A stretch of 64,000 nucleotides of DNA from Bacteroidota bacterium (GTDB taxonomy: Bacteria > Bacteroidota > Bacteroidia > Bacteroidales > UBA4417). The stretch's first letter is position 1, and each line of letters begins with the position of its first letter. Below, one piece after another: positions 33,777 to 42,023 of the stretch. Location: assembly GCA_013376995.1 (NCBI GenBank), contig JACAAZ010000001.1, positions 1-64,000 of the forward strand, written 5' to 3'. The notes beneath the pieces were generated by a model that had not been told where the DNA came from, searched no databases, and was given only the letters and a program-made list of their open reading frames with translations. The translations under genes and the position numbers were made by a program.

Positions 33777-34034
33777 ATGAAAGAACTAAGAATTCTTGGA
33801 GTATATGTTAACGACCGGGTTAAGGAATCCGGCAGGATTCAATCTATTCTTACCAAGTACGGCTGTTCTATCCGGACTCGTTTGGGATTGCATTCCATGG
33901 ATGATCAATATGCTGAGGATAAAGGGCTGATCGTTCTGGAACTGACAGGAGACCTATCCGAATGCCTGAAATTGGAGAATGAACTCCTGGCTATAGAATA
34001 CCTGGAAGTTCAGAAAATGATATTTACAAAGTAA
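33777..34034 (+). CDS. TM1266-type hydrogenase-associated small protein, copy 2
   Basis: 85 residues from the ATG at 33777, chosen because it gives the same length and start as copy 1 (MKELRILGVYVNDRVKESGRIQ); a GTG three codons upstream is possible. It shares the ACT-like pattern with copy 1 (RxLGL, GLIVLELTG) but only about half of the residues. Two adjacent divergent copies suggest a heteromeric pair. It is the last gene of the hydrogenase island. Confidence 0.82.
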   Translation: MKELRILGVYVNDRVKESGRIQSILTKYGCSIRTRLGLHSMDDQYAEDKGLIVLELTGDLSECLKLENELLAIEYLEVQKMIFTK

Positions 34035-34070
34035 GGTTACCTTAGAGAGATAGAGGGGAAGAGAAAGAAG

Positions 34071-35384
34071 TTACTTCTTGCCACTCCCGATAATGGTAAG
34101 TGAGCCCTTGTGCTTTTGGGTGTCAAAATATCCTACGATCTTCACAACGTAATAGTAAACTCCATCGGGGAGGCCTTCTGCTTTCCAATCGCATTGGTAG
34201 TCAGAATTTGAGTATAGCTTTCTTCCCCAACGGTCAAAGATCACTACTTCAATATACTTAAACTGGTGTATGAGGGGGTTCCAGTCAGGGTCATCCTTGT
34301 CGGCTATGGTAAACACCCTGTTTTTAGGAGTGCCGGAAGGTACAAGTACATTGTTGATCTTTATAATCGAGTCGTCCTTAATATGAATGGTATACTTGTA
34401 AATGGAATCACAACCATTGGAGTTCACTACTTTCAATGATAATATATACTCCTTGATTGTTGCTGTGTTAGCAGTAGAAAACACATGAGTAACGCTGTTC
34501 TCATTGGTAGTTGCAGTAGCCCCATCACCAAAGTCCCATTCAAATGGTGGCTGAACAGCATCGTCTGTTTCAATTCTGAATGTAAGCACCGGGTTCTGTC
34601 GGTATAGGGTATCAACAATCTCGACGCCGTCGCAGGTCATGATCAGGTTGATAATCGGGCCGGGCATGCCATCAATAATAAAGGTGCTGTCAAGTTTGCA
34701 TCCCTTGCTGTCAATGATGTGAATGAGGTTGGCGCTATCGCAGAGGTTTGTTTCAATAGAGTCATATCTCCCGGGTTTTCCATTCCACCAATACTGGTAA
34801 GTTGGAGTTCCACCGTTTGCAATAGCCATAAAATTGGCATCACACTTTCCCTTGCACGTTTTGTTCAATTCAGTTAGTGTGACATGTATAGGCGGATCTA
34901 CTTTAACATGGGAATTGATAAATGAAGTCGTCAGGATTGTATCTCCCTGGCAATGGAAGATGCAATTCCCTGCTGTAGCCAAATCCCAATTAAGTGAAGT
35001 ATTGCCAAGCAGGCTTTTGAAATGCAGGAATACAAGGCTGTCACTTGTGGGATTGAAAACTCTGTTTCTATGCCAGTTAATGGTAAGGATTCCCGGTTGT
35101 TCAACTATATTGAATTCCCCTTCAAATGGGTTGGTAATGGCAAGGGAGTCGTTGAGCAATTTGTAATCCTGGTAGTCAATCACAGATTGATCATAGTTGA
35201 GTACCAGGTTAAAGGAATCCACATTCCGGATATTGTTGATCAGTATAGGAAAAGTGAAATCAGATTTGGGGCAGCATTCGATGCTGTCAATTTTAATGGA
35301 AGGCAATGTTTGAGCGTGGAGAGAAAAAGCCGAAGCCATCAGGACAAGCAGGCTGAAAAGGAAGTAGGTTTTCTTTCGTCGCAT
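34071..35384 (-). CDS. Cohesin-like/PKD surface protein with T9SS type B sorting domain
   Basis: 437 residues with a signal peptide (about residues 1-24, SAFSLHAQ). A cohesin-like domain (about 28-160) contains NVDSFNLVLNYDQSVIDYQ. A CxGxCD region and a PKD domain follow (FEWDFGDGATAT, VTHVFSTA). The C-terminal ~90 residues form a gliding-type, type B T9SS domain (YIEVVIFDRWGRKLYSN, CDWKAEGLPDGVYYYVV). It is probably surface exposed. It echoes the cohesin-like modules of the 1-11.6 kb block but has a different sorting signal. Start chosen at the signal peptide. Confidence 0.83.
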   Translation of the reverse strand: MRRKKTYFLFSLLVLMASAFSLHAQTLPSIKIDSIECCPKSDFTFPILINNIRNVDSFNLVLNYDQSVIDYQDYKLLNDSLAITNPFEGEFNIVEQPGILTINWHRNRVFNPTSDSLVFLHFKSLLGNTSLNWDLATAGNCIFHCQGDTILTTSFINSHVKVDPPIHVTLTELNKTCKGKCDANFMAIANGGTPTYQYWWNGKPGRYDSIETNLCDSANLIHIIDSKGCKLDSTFIIDGMPGPIINLIMTCDGVEIVDTLYRQNPVLTFRIETDDAVQPPFEWDFGDGATATTNENSVTHVFSTANTATIKEYILSLKVVNSNGCDSIYKYTIHIKDDSIIKINNVLVPSGTPKNRVFTIADKDDPDWNPLIHQFKYIEVVIFDRWGRKLYSNSDYQCDWKAEGLPDGVYYYVVKIVGYFDTQKHKGSLTIIGSGKK

Positions 35385-35547
35385 ATAATAAAGAGAAGTT
35401 CATTTTTTCCCGGCCTTGACTAGGGAAAGGTATCGATGGCTAAATTACGGTAATTTTTGTTTCCTGACAATCAAAACGCATTAGCAGGGAATTTCGTGTA
35501 CTGGTGGAAAGATTAGTTCTGAGGATAAGCGGTCTAAGGCTTTGCTG

Positions 35548-35925
35548 TTAATCATCATAGAAAACGCCCGCATGAAGCATCATGATTGAACATGCATGCA
35601 CTACTTCGATTCCCGCATTTTCCAACATTAATTCAAACTCAGGGTTTTCTGCCCCCGGGTTGAAGATTACCCGCTTAGGATTCAGAGAGAGGATGTAGTT
35701 GTAATATGCTTTCTGGTTATTAGCACCCAGGTAAAGGGTGATGGTGTGGATATTCTCAAACCAGGGCTGACCAGTCATAATGGAGATATTTCCTGCCAAC
35801 CCTTCTCTTAAACCGACAGCTTCAACGGGGAAGGATCTTTTAGCAAATTCAAGGATGCAGAGGTGAGAATATCGTGTCGGGTTAGTACTGGCACCCAGCA
35901 CCAGGGTCTTGTTAGGAATGGACAT
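35548..35925 (-). CDS. CoA-binding domain protein
   Basis: 125 residues, a single Rossmann-like CoA-binding domain (YccU type): TLVLGASTNPTRYSHLCILEFAKR at the start for the nucleotide-binding turn, FNPGAENPEFELMLENAGIEVVHACSIMML at the end. There are no ligase or acyltransferase domains. Proteins of this size are common and poorly characterised. It sits between two minus-strand genes without obvious functional link. Confidence 0.8.
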   Translation of the reverse strand: MSIPNKTLVLGASTNPTRYSHLCILEFAKRSFPVEAVGLREGLAGNISIMTGQPWFENIHTITLYLGANNQKAYYNYILSLNPKRVIFNPGAENPEFELMLENAGIEVVHACSIMMLHAGVFYDD

Positions 35926-36004
35926 GGCAATTTAGCAATGGGATAGCACAGGGAAATACAAGTCAATGTTAAGAGTAATTGATAAAATAGGTATGTTATC
36001 CTGA

Positions 36005-36676
36005 CTAAACTTCCCGGAGCATCAACTCAAGATTCTCAAATCGCTGCCTGTAATCATCCATAGAACGCAGAATAATTTCATGGGCTTCTTCTTTTCCAAA
36101 CACGTGAGTTATCTCAACTTTGAGATCAAGCCCCGGCAAATCCTTATAAGTCAGGAAGTAATGCCTGAGACGGTCAATAACCATTTCAGGGCAATCGCTC
36201 ATGTCCTTATAGTCTCCGTATACTGCATCATTTCTAAGAACGCAAATAATCTTGTCGTCCGATTCTTCGCCGTCAATCATCCGGAAGCCGCCGATAGGAA
36301 TAGCCTGAACTAAAATATCACCATGAGAAATTACCTTTTCAGTAAGAACACAGACATCCACAGGGTCGCCATCCCCCTTGATGTTGGTTTTTCCGCTTTT
36401 TTGCATGCAGAATTCAGCAACCCGTTTTCCACTGAAAGTTTGCGGAATAAATCCATACATCGCAGGAACAACATTTGAATACTTTTGCGGACGGTCAAGT
36501 TTGAGATACCCGCTTACCTTATCCACTTCGTATTTTACCGTGTCAGTCGACACCATTTCAATAAAGGCCGTGATGCATTCAGGTGCTTTGTCACCTACTT
36601 CCACCCCATGCCAGGGATGTGATTTATACCTCAAACCCATTAGTTTACCAATGGGATCCATGATCTTATTTGCCAT
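36005..36676 (-). CDS. ppa: Inorganic pyrophosphatase
   Basis: 223 residues. This family I soluble pyrophosphatase hydrolyses PPi to phosphate with Mg2+, pulling biosynthetic reactions forward. The family signature DGDPVDVCVL carries the metal-binding aspartates. Supporting segments are YKVD-like KYEVDKVSGYLKLDR, YGFIPQTF and DDKIICVL. It has the extended N-terminus (HPWHGVEVG) typical of Bacteroidota versions. A TATCTTTG -7 box on the minus strand lies just upstream. Confidence 0.92.
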   Translation of the reverse strand: MANKIMDPIGKLMGLRYKSHPWHGVEVGDKAPECITAFIEMVSTDTVKYEVDKVSGYLKLDRPQKYSNVVPAMYGFIPQTFSGKRVAEFCMQKSGKTNIKGDGDPVDVCVLTEKVISHGDILVQAIPIGGFRMIDGEESDDKIICVLRNDAVYGDYKDMSDCPEMVIDRLRHYFLTYKDLPGLDLKVEITHVFGKEEAHEIILRSMDDYRQRFENLELMLREV

Positions 36677-36691
36677 AATCTAAATTTTGCA

Positions 36692-36699
36692 CAAAGATA
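36692..36699 (-). promoter_or_regulatory. Putative ppa -7 promoter element
   Basis: CAAAGATA on the plus strand reads TATCTTTG on the minus strand, matching TAnnTTTG. It is 16 bp upstream of the ppa start, implying a short leader. The -33 region is not clear. Confidence 0.45.
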
Positions 36700-36875
36700 A
36701 GAGGATTAAGTTAAGGCAACACCCCGCATTTCATTGAAATAGGCTTGAAGGGAAGCTTTTTCTTTTGCCGAACTTTCTTACCAGTTTCAGTATTACCTCT
36801 GATCTTCATTCGTATTAATTAACACCTCTATGAAGACGAGATGATTATTTATTGCTTAGTTTCGCGTGATATTTC

Positions 36876-36896
36876 AAGAGTTTTATAATAACTCTT
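36876..36896 (+). promoter_or_regulatory. Hairpin upstream of the lipoprotein-VTC operon
   Basis: AAGAGTT-TTATAAT-AACTCTT is a perfect 7-bp inverted repeat followed by TTTTATAGG, 50 bp before the lipoprotein start. No plus-strand gene precedes it, so it is either an operator, a leader hairpin or chance. Confidence 0.35.
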
Positions 36897-36946
36897 TTTA
36901 TAGGATCGTTGAGTGAAACAAGACAAATTCATTTTAGCAGGAAAAC

Positions 36947-37342
36947 ATGAAACGTACATTTTATCTTATACCGTTGGTGATTTTTAGCCTGGCATCCTGC
37001 CAAAAGGAGCCGGGAACAGGCGGTACATCAACCATTTCGGGCAAAGTTTGGGTGCTTGATTACAATTCAGAATATACACAGATAAATAACAGGTATTATG
37101 CCATGAAAGAGGATGTTTACCTGATCTATGGAAATGATGTAGTGTACAGCGAATCCTACAAAACCAGTTATGACGGTTCCTATCGGTTTGATCATCTAAG
37201 GAAAGGCAAATACAGGTTATTCTGCTATTCGGATGATACTACCGGAACAATACCGGGTGGGAAATTTCCTGTGATTAAAGACGTTGAAATTACGTCTAAC
37301 GGCCAGGATTTGAAGCTTGATGATTTTGTGATTGCTAAATAA
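36947..37342 (+). CDS. Small exported lipoprotein with carboxypeptidase-regulatory-like fold
   Basis: 131 residues. A type II signal peptide ends in a lipobox LASC (Cys18), then a Gly/Thr linker. The remaining ~100 residues look like one beta-sandwich (TISGKVWVLDYNSEY ... YDGSYRFDHLRKGKYRLFCYSDD ... VIKDVEIT), as in CnaB/carboxypeptidase regulatory domains. Probably a membrane-anchored accessory protein. It ends 7 bp before the VTC-domain gene, so it is likely the first gene of that operon. Confidence 0.8.
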   Translation: MKRTFYLIPLVIFSLASCQKEPGTGGTSTISGKVWVLDYNSEYTQINNRYYAMKEDVYLIYGNDVVYSESYKTSYDGSYRFDHLRKGKYRLFCYSDDTTGTIPGGKFPVIKDVEITSNGQDLKLDDFVIAK

Positions 37343-37349
37343 TCTGAGC

Positions 37350-38144
37350 ATGAAGGGCAATTCGGTTCATTATGAGGAGATTAAAAAGCTGCTGGCGGAC
37401 TTTGAACCTGTTAGCCTGGATGAGTTGGATTCTGTCCGGTTACTTAATAGAGCTGAAAAGAAATTTGTGATGCACATCAGTAAGATGGAGCCATTGCTTT
37501 CCGCTGCCAAGGCCTATTACAAGGTTCTTGAAATTAATGAACAACGGCTTCTTGATTATAGCACTGAATATTATGATACCGGTGAAAATGCCATGTACCT
37601 GGCTCATCATAATGGCAGGCAGAACCGTTATAAGGTCAGGTTACGTGAGTATTTGGTATCAGGAGAGCAATTCCTGGAAGTAAAGCGCCACCTGAATAAT
37701 GGGCGGACTACCAAAAAAAGAATTGAAGTTACTGGCAATAACAGTGATGAGGCATTGGGGCAATCCTTGATTGAATCAGCTACCCCTTATCGCCTGGATG
37801 GCCTGGAGAAAAAACTGGATAATGTATTTCGGAGGATCACATTGACAAATCACGAATCCAAAGAGAGAATCACAATTGACCTGGGTTTGAGGTTCAGCAA
37901 TGGTAAGTCCAGTATCGAGCTGCCCTCTGTTGTGATCATCGAAATCAAAAGGGATAAGGCCGGATCTCCTTCTGTTTTTGAGAAGATACTTCGCAATATT
38001 GGCATACATGGTTCGAGTGTAAGTAAATACTGCATTGGCCGTGCTTTATTGGAACCGAAACTGAAAGCCAATATGTTTCAGAATAAAATCAGATACCTTG
38101 TAAAACTTAACGCTTTAGTTCATGATCATATCAATAAGTCCTGA
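37350..38144 (+). CDS. VTC-domain (polyphosphate polymerase-like) protein
   Basis: 264 residues from the ATG at 37350; another ATG at 37332 overlaps the lipoprotein stop. The sequence shows the VTC/CYTH-like tunnel fold: LLNRAEKKFVMH near the start, YYDTGENAMYLAHHNGRQNRYKVRLREY with conserved basic residues, EVKRHLNNGRTTKKRI, and VIIEIKRDK. In yeast, Vtc4 makes polyphosphate from ATP; bacterial homologues are usually next to DUF4956 membrane proteins, as here. The exact product in this organism is inference. Confidence 0.83.
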   Translation: MKGNSVHYEEIKKLLADFEPVSLDELDSVRLLNRAEKKFVMHISKMEPLLSAAKAYYKVLEINEQRLLDYSTEYYDTGENAMYLAHHNGRQNRYKVRLREYLVSGEQFLEVKRHLNNGRTTKKRIEVTGNNSDEALGQSLIESATPYRLDGLEKKLDNVFRRITLTNHESKERITIDLGLRFSNGKSSIELPSVVIIEIKRDKAGSPSVFEKILRNIGIHGSSVSKYCIGRALLEPKLKANMFQNKIRYLVKLNALVHDHINKS

Positions 38145-38808
38145 CATTCTGAATATTGAAATGCCTTTGCTCATATCAAAAGCATTCCCATATCTCATAT
38201 TTTATTTTATCATAAACTCGGTATCCGTTTTCATACTGAGCCGGGTTTTGTATTATCAGAAAACCAGGAAAAAAGACTACCTTTTTACCTATCTCGGTAT
38301 TAGCAATACCATATTCCTGCTTTGCTTTACCCTGGATAATGTTGAGATGAAGCTTGGACTTGCCCTGGGCTTGTTCGCTATCTTTGGGATCATCAGATAC
38401 AGGACCAGCCAGGTCAGTATTAAGGAGATGACCTATCTCTTTATGATTATCGGTCTTTCGGTTATCAATGCTTTGGCCAACCACAAGATAGGGCTTGCAG
38501 AATTGATTTTTGCCAATATAGTTGTAGTTGGAGGTGTTTGGTTGAAAGAAAGGCTTTTCCTGAGCAACCGGGAAACTTCGAAGCTTATTCAATATGATCA
38601 GCTTGAGAATATTAAACCCCGGAACCATGCTGATTTGAAGAAAGACCTTGAAGACAGGATGGGATTTCCAATTAAAAGGATTGAAATTGGCAAAGTCAGT
38701 TTAATTAAAGATTGTGTCCAGATAAGGATAGTCTTTGATGAATTGCCTGATGGCGAAGTGTCAAACTTTGTAGTGAATGGAACCGATGACGATACAGACG
38801 ATGATTAA
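38122..38808 (+). CDS. DUF4956 membrane protein
   Basis: 228 residues with about four to five hydrophobic helices in the first 140 residues, then a cytoplasmic-looking C-terminal domain with an acidic end (DDDTDDD). The segment GLALGLFAIFGIIRYRTSQVSIKEMTYLF is characteristic of DUF4956. It overlaps the end of the VTC gene by 23 bp and the start of the next gene by 8 bp, so translation is coupled. The pair probably forms one membrane complex handling a polyphosphate or related polymer. Confidence 0.83.
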   Translation: MIISISPDILNIEMPLLISKAFPYLIFYFIINSVSVFILSRVLYYQKTRKKDYLFTYLGISNTIFLLCFTLDNVEMKLGLALGLFAIFGIIRYRTSQVSIKEMTYLFMIIGLSVINALANHKIGLAELIFANIVVVGGVWLKERLFLSNRETSKLIQYDQLENIKPRNHADLKKDLEDRMGFPIKRIEIGKVSLIKDCVQIRIVFDELPDGEVSNFVVNGTDDDTDDD

Positions 38809-39481
38809 AATACTTGGGCGAGGTTCATTATTCCTCATTCTATTTCTTGGATTTGCTGTTTTATCCATTGCGCAGGAGAATGATTTCCAGCTATGGACAG
38901 ATATTTCCGTAAGTAAGGAGCTTTCAAAGAAGTGGGACCTTTCCTTTGAACAGAACCTCCGGTTTGGAAATAATGTTACCCGCCTGGATAAATCGTATTC
39001 AAACATTTCAGTCGGTTTCAACCCTGCTGATTTCCTTAAGCTTGCCCTGATGTATCGCTTTGTAATAAAAGATCAGGAAGATTATTACGGACTTGGCCAT
39101 ACTGTGGCTTTCGATGCTACCCTGAAACATAAGTTCAACAGGCTCAAACTTTCCATGCGAAATCGTTTTTTGTTGAAATACTCCGAAGTATTGGCAAAAG
39201 ATGATGGAAAAATTCCTGATCGCTATTATCGCACAAAAGTTGAAGTCACTTATAACGTGAAGAAATTTCCTGTTGATCCTTATTTTTCCATCGAAACCTT
39301 CCTTAATTGTCCGAGAGGCGAACATCCGTATTTTGATGCAATGAGGACTTCCGTTGGGGCAGAGTATTCCTTAAGCAAGAGAAAATCTGTGACTCTTTAT
39401 TGGCTTAACGAATGGGGATTGAACGACCAGCTGGGGATGAATGATTATGTGCTTGGTCTTTCCTACAGCTACTCATTCTGA
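38801..39481 (+). CDS. DUF2490 outer-membrane beta-barrel-like protein
   Basis: 226 residues from the ATG at 38801, which begins a signal peptide (about residues 1-24, FAVLSIAQ); the upstream ATG at 38777 lies inside the neighbour. Alternating beta-strands (FQLWTDISVSKEL, KKWDLSFEQNLRFG, YRFVIKDQEDYYGLGH) and a final aromatic residue (GLSYSYSF) suggest a small outer-membrane barrel of the DUF2490 family. It is the fourth gene of the lipoprotein-VTC-DUF4956 operon. Function unknown. Confidence 0.8.
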   Translation: MIKILGRGSLFLILFLGFAVLSIAQENDFQLWTDISVSKELSKKWDLSFEQNLRFGNNVTRLDKSYSNISVGFNPADFLKLALMYRFVIKDQEDYYGLGHTVAFDATLKHKFNRLKLSMRNRFLLKYSEVLAKDDGKIPDRYYRTKVEVTYNVKKFPVDPYFSIETFLNCPRGEHPYFDAMRTSVGAEYSLSKRKSVTLYWLNEWGLNDQLGMNDYVLGLSYSYSF

Positions 39482-39500
39482 TTAGACCGTTAACCGCTGC

Positions 39501-39953
39501 CTAGAAAATATCAAGGATATGGATCTTCATATCCCGGAAAATTGCTGTTTCCCCTTTTCTTTTGCCGCTCAAAGCCTGGCAAATAGGCACCATGGGAGAA
39601 ATCGTAAAGTAACTTATATCCTGAAGCTCTATTTTTCCCAACCCTACTGAAATGAAATAATTTTGGCCAGGAGTGATAATTACAGCACCGAACTCGACTT
39701 TATCCATATTTTTTTTGGGGTCCAGTTTGTCGAGTACCTTAAACTCAACCATCTCCTTCGATAGCTGTTCAGCCATCATATCACGCCGGCGCATCAACTG
39801 GGTGCGGAATGCATCATACCTGTCCCTGGGCGCACCATATTCGTTGGCTTGCTGCTGAGCATCCGACATTGCAGCTTCCAGGCTGGCAATGTTATCCAGT
39901 ATTTTCTTCCTGCAAGCCTCGATAAGTTTCCCCTTTATTTCTGTTTTATTCAT
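39501..39953 (-). CDS. GreA/GreB-like protein
   Basis: 150 residues. The N-terminal half is a helical hairpin (MNKTEIKGKLIEACRKKI ... RDMMAEQLSKE) and the C-terminal half a small beta-domain with ISPMVPICQALSGKRKGETAIF, like the GreA C-terminal segment. Classical Gre proteins rescue backtracked RNA polymerase; the acidic tip residues should be checked, as the coiled coil is divergent. It overlaps the VOC gene by 8 bp on the same strand, so they are translationally coupled. Confidence 0.72.
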   Translation of the reverse strand: MNKTEIKGKLIEACRKKILDNIASLEAAMSDAQQQANEYGAPRDRYDAFRTQLMRRRDMMAEQLSKEMVEFKVLDKLDPKKNMDKVEFGAVIITPGQNYFISVGLGKIELQDISYFTISPMVPICQALSGKRKGETAIFRDMKIHILDIF

Positions 39954-41028
39954 TAGTCTCCTTAAAGCGATTGAATCTTAAGGCTTTAACTATAAAATCA
40001 GGTAATGAATTCAGGTGATGCCTCTTTTTCAAGTTCAGGTAAATGCCAAATCGTTTGAAAATAGGAACTTTAAGAGTCTCAACAAATTCAATAAGGGTTC
40101 CATCCGGGTCAGCGATGTAGGAAAAATGACCGGCAGCTTCCCCCATGTCAAATCCTGCCTGATCGTGGGATGCAATACTGTCGACAGTAAAAGGGTATCC
40201 CATTGAGTGGCATTCTTCCCGTAGGCTATGCATTCCACTTACATCGAAACATAGATGAATAAATCCAAGATCACCCCAATAACGGTTCTCGAAAATCTTT
40301 TTGGGAGAACGGTTCAAAACCTGGATAAGCTCTATCTGAGTAGGCCCCAGCAACTTACTGAAGCTTCCCATCTTAGGGTCGCTGTGATTTAAGAGTATCC
40401 TTCTGAATTCCGACTTCCCACCTGCAACATCTTCCAGGTCAGTAAATACTCCTGTTCTATCATATGCGACCTGGTTGTATGCAAGTATGTTGGTATACAG
40501 TGGCAGAGCTTTTTCAATATCGCTTACTCCAATAGTAACGCCATAAACACCACCGGTAGGCTTATTCTCCTCCATAAAGTAAGACTGGCATGCTACCACC
40601 TCAAAATAATTGCCGTAAGGATCTTGCAGGAAATAATTAAGTGTGCCATTAGGGGATGTATTCAGGCTGCTAATTTTGTACCCCTTGGATTTATGGAAAT
40701 TATAGGCTGCCGTAACATCCAGGCTTTTAATCTTGACGGAGAATATTCCAAGGTCGCCTAACAACAAAGGGGTGAGGGGAGGCTGGGGGATTCTCTGAGT
40801 GTAATTCCATATTTCGAACCCGCCTCCACCTTGCATATTAAGGGCAAGAGCAGCATGACGTCTTTGGGGCTTTCCGCCCGTGTATGGAAGCATCAGGTTT
40901 GCTGTAGCTTCTTCTTCAAAAATACGGATATCAACACCAAACGCTCCCCTGTACCATTTCCAGGATTCATGCACATTTCTGACTCCTATGCCGACTTGTT
41001 GAATTCCGCGAATATACTTTTCTGACAT
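39946..41028 (-). CDS. Two-domain VOC (glyoxalase/dioxygenase) superfamily protein
   Basis: 360 residues with two vicinal-oxygen-chelate modules (about 5-150 and 160-315). The repeats have GIQQVGIGVRNVHESWKWYRGAFG and YGVTIGVSDIEKALPLYTN, with FIHLCFDV and DPDGTLIEFVE for likely metal ligands (His and Glu). The C-terminal ~40 residues are extra and basic. The reaction is unknown; double VOC proteins include extradiol dioxygenases and HPPD-like enzymes. It lies upstream of the GreA-like gene. A TATTTTTG box on the minus strand at 41044-41051 may be its promoter. Confidence 0.78.
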   Translation of the reverse strand: MSEKYIRGIQQVGIGVRNVHESWKWYRGAFGVDIRIFEEEATANLMLPYTGGKPQRRHAALALNMQGGGGFEIWNYTQRIPQPPLTPLLLGDLGIFSVKIKSLDVTAAYNFHKSKGYKISSLNTSPNGTLNYFLQDPYGNYFEVVACQSYFMEENKPTGGVYGVTIGVSDIEKALPLYTNILAYNQVAYDRTGVFTDLEDVAGGKSEFRRILLNHSDPKMGSFSKLLGPTQIELIQVLNRSPKKIFENRYWGDLGFIHLCFDVSGMHSLREECHSMGYPFTVDSIASHDQAGFDMGEAAGHFSYIADPDGTLIEFVETLKVPIFKRFGIYLNLKKRHHLNSLPDFIVKALRFNRFKETNE

Positions 41029-41101
41029 TGTTCAGCTTTTTAACAAAAATACAAACTCATTTATATTCAAGCTAGCAAATTGATTATCATTATTCTGTTT
41101 C

Positions 41102-41899
41102 CTAAGTGCTTTTAACCCTGGAAATCATCCGGTAAAACAGGGATGGGAAATAGCGTTTGAGATAAACTGAGATTCGCTCGAATCCACCTATCAATACAAC
41201 GATCTTATCTTTTTTTACTGCCTTGATAATTTCCCTTGCACATTGGTCGGCTGTTATTCCCTTGTCCTGGCGCTCATCCATTTTACCATGCGCTTTTCCC
41301 TGGGGGTCAAGTGCATTGACGGAAATATTTGTCCGGACTCTGTCAGGGCAGGCGATGGTAACTTTAATGTTATCCTGGATATGCTCAATTCGTAAAGTTT
41401 CGTAAAATCCGTGTAAAGCATGTTTGGAAGCACAGTAAGCTGATCTGAGCGGAAATCCGAACAGTCCGGACAAACTCGATGTAACTGCAATGTGTCCGCC
41501 TCCATTCCGTATCATGGAAGGAAGTAAGCATTTGGTGAGATTGATGTTCGAGAAATAGTTGATCTCCATGATCTTGCGATCATTTTCAAGCGGCGTTTCA
41601 TTGATCTTCGACCGCTGGCTGATGCCTCCGTTATTAAAAAGCAAGTCAACCGGGCCAAAAAAGGCCAATGCCTGTTCGACAACTGCAGGGATTGAAACAG
41701 GATCAGCAAGATCAAAAGGAAGTGATTTGCAGTTTCCTCCTATTCCACTGATTTTGTTACAAACCAAGTCCAACTCTTTGGGCTGATTGGAAGAAATGAT
41801 AACCTTACATCCTTCCTTGGAGAGATGAAGCGCCAATGCTTCCCCAATTCCTGAAGAAGCCCCGGTAATCCATGCGACTTTATTCGTAATTTCTCTCAT
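41102..41899 (-). CDS. Short-chain dehydrogenase/reductase
   Basis: 265 residues, classical SDR. Elements are TGASSGIGEALALHL for the NAD(P) fold, NNGGISQRS in place of NNAG, Ser in SSLSGLFGFPLR, and the catalytic YCASK. The last ~30 residues are basic and hydrophobic (FERISVYLKRYFPSLFYRMI) and may touch the membrane. Substrate unknown. It lies upstream of the VOC gene on the same strand, 73 bp away, and is divergent from the DEAD-box helicase. Confidence 0.87.
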   Translation of the reverse strand: MREITNKVAWITGASSGIGEALALHLSKEGCKVIISSNQPKELDLVCNKISGIGGNCKSLPFDLADPVSIPAVVEQALAFFGPVDLLFNNGGISQRSKINETPLENDRKIMEINYFSNINLTKCLLPSMIRNGGGHIAVTSSLSGLFGFPLRSAYCASKHALHGFYETLRIEHIQDNIKVTIACPDRVRTNISVNALDPQGKAHGKMDERQDKGITADQCAREIIKAVKKDKIVVLIGGFERISVYLKRYFPSLFYRMISRVKST

Positions 41900-42023
41900 T
41901 TATCAATCGATTTCATAACAAATGTAGGAGTTATTATGAACACATATATACTCCTGAGGCTTATTAGTTGACGCTTATTTGATGCTATGCAATATCTTTG
42001 CTTTAAAATATGATGATCCCTGG

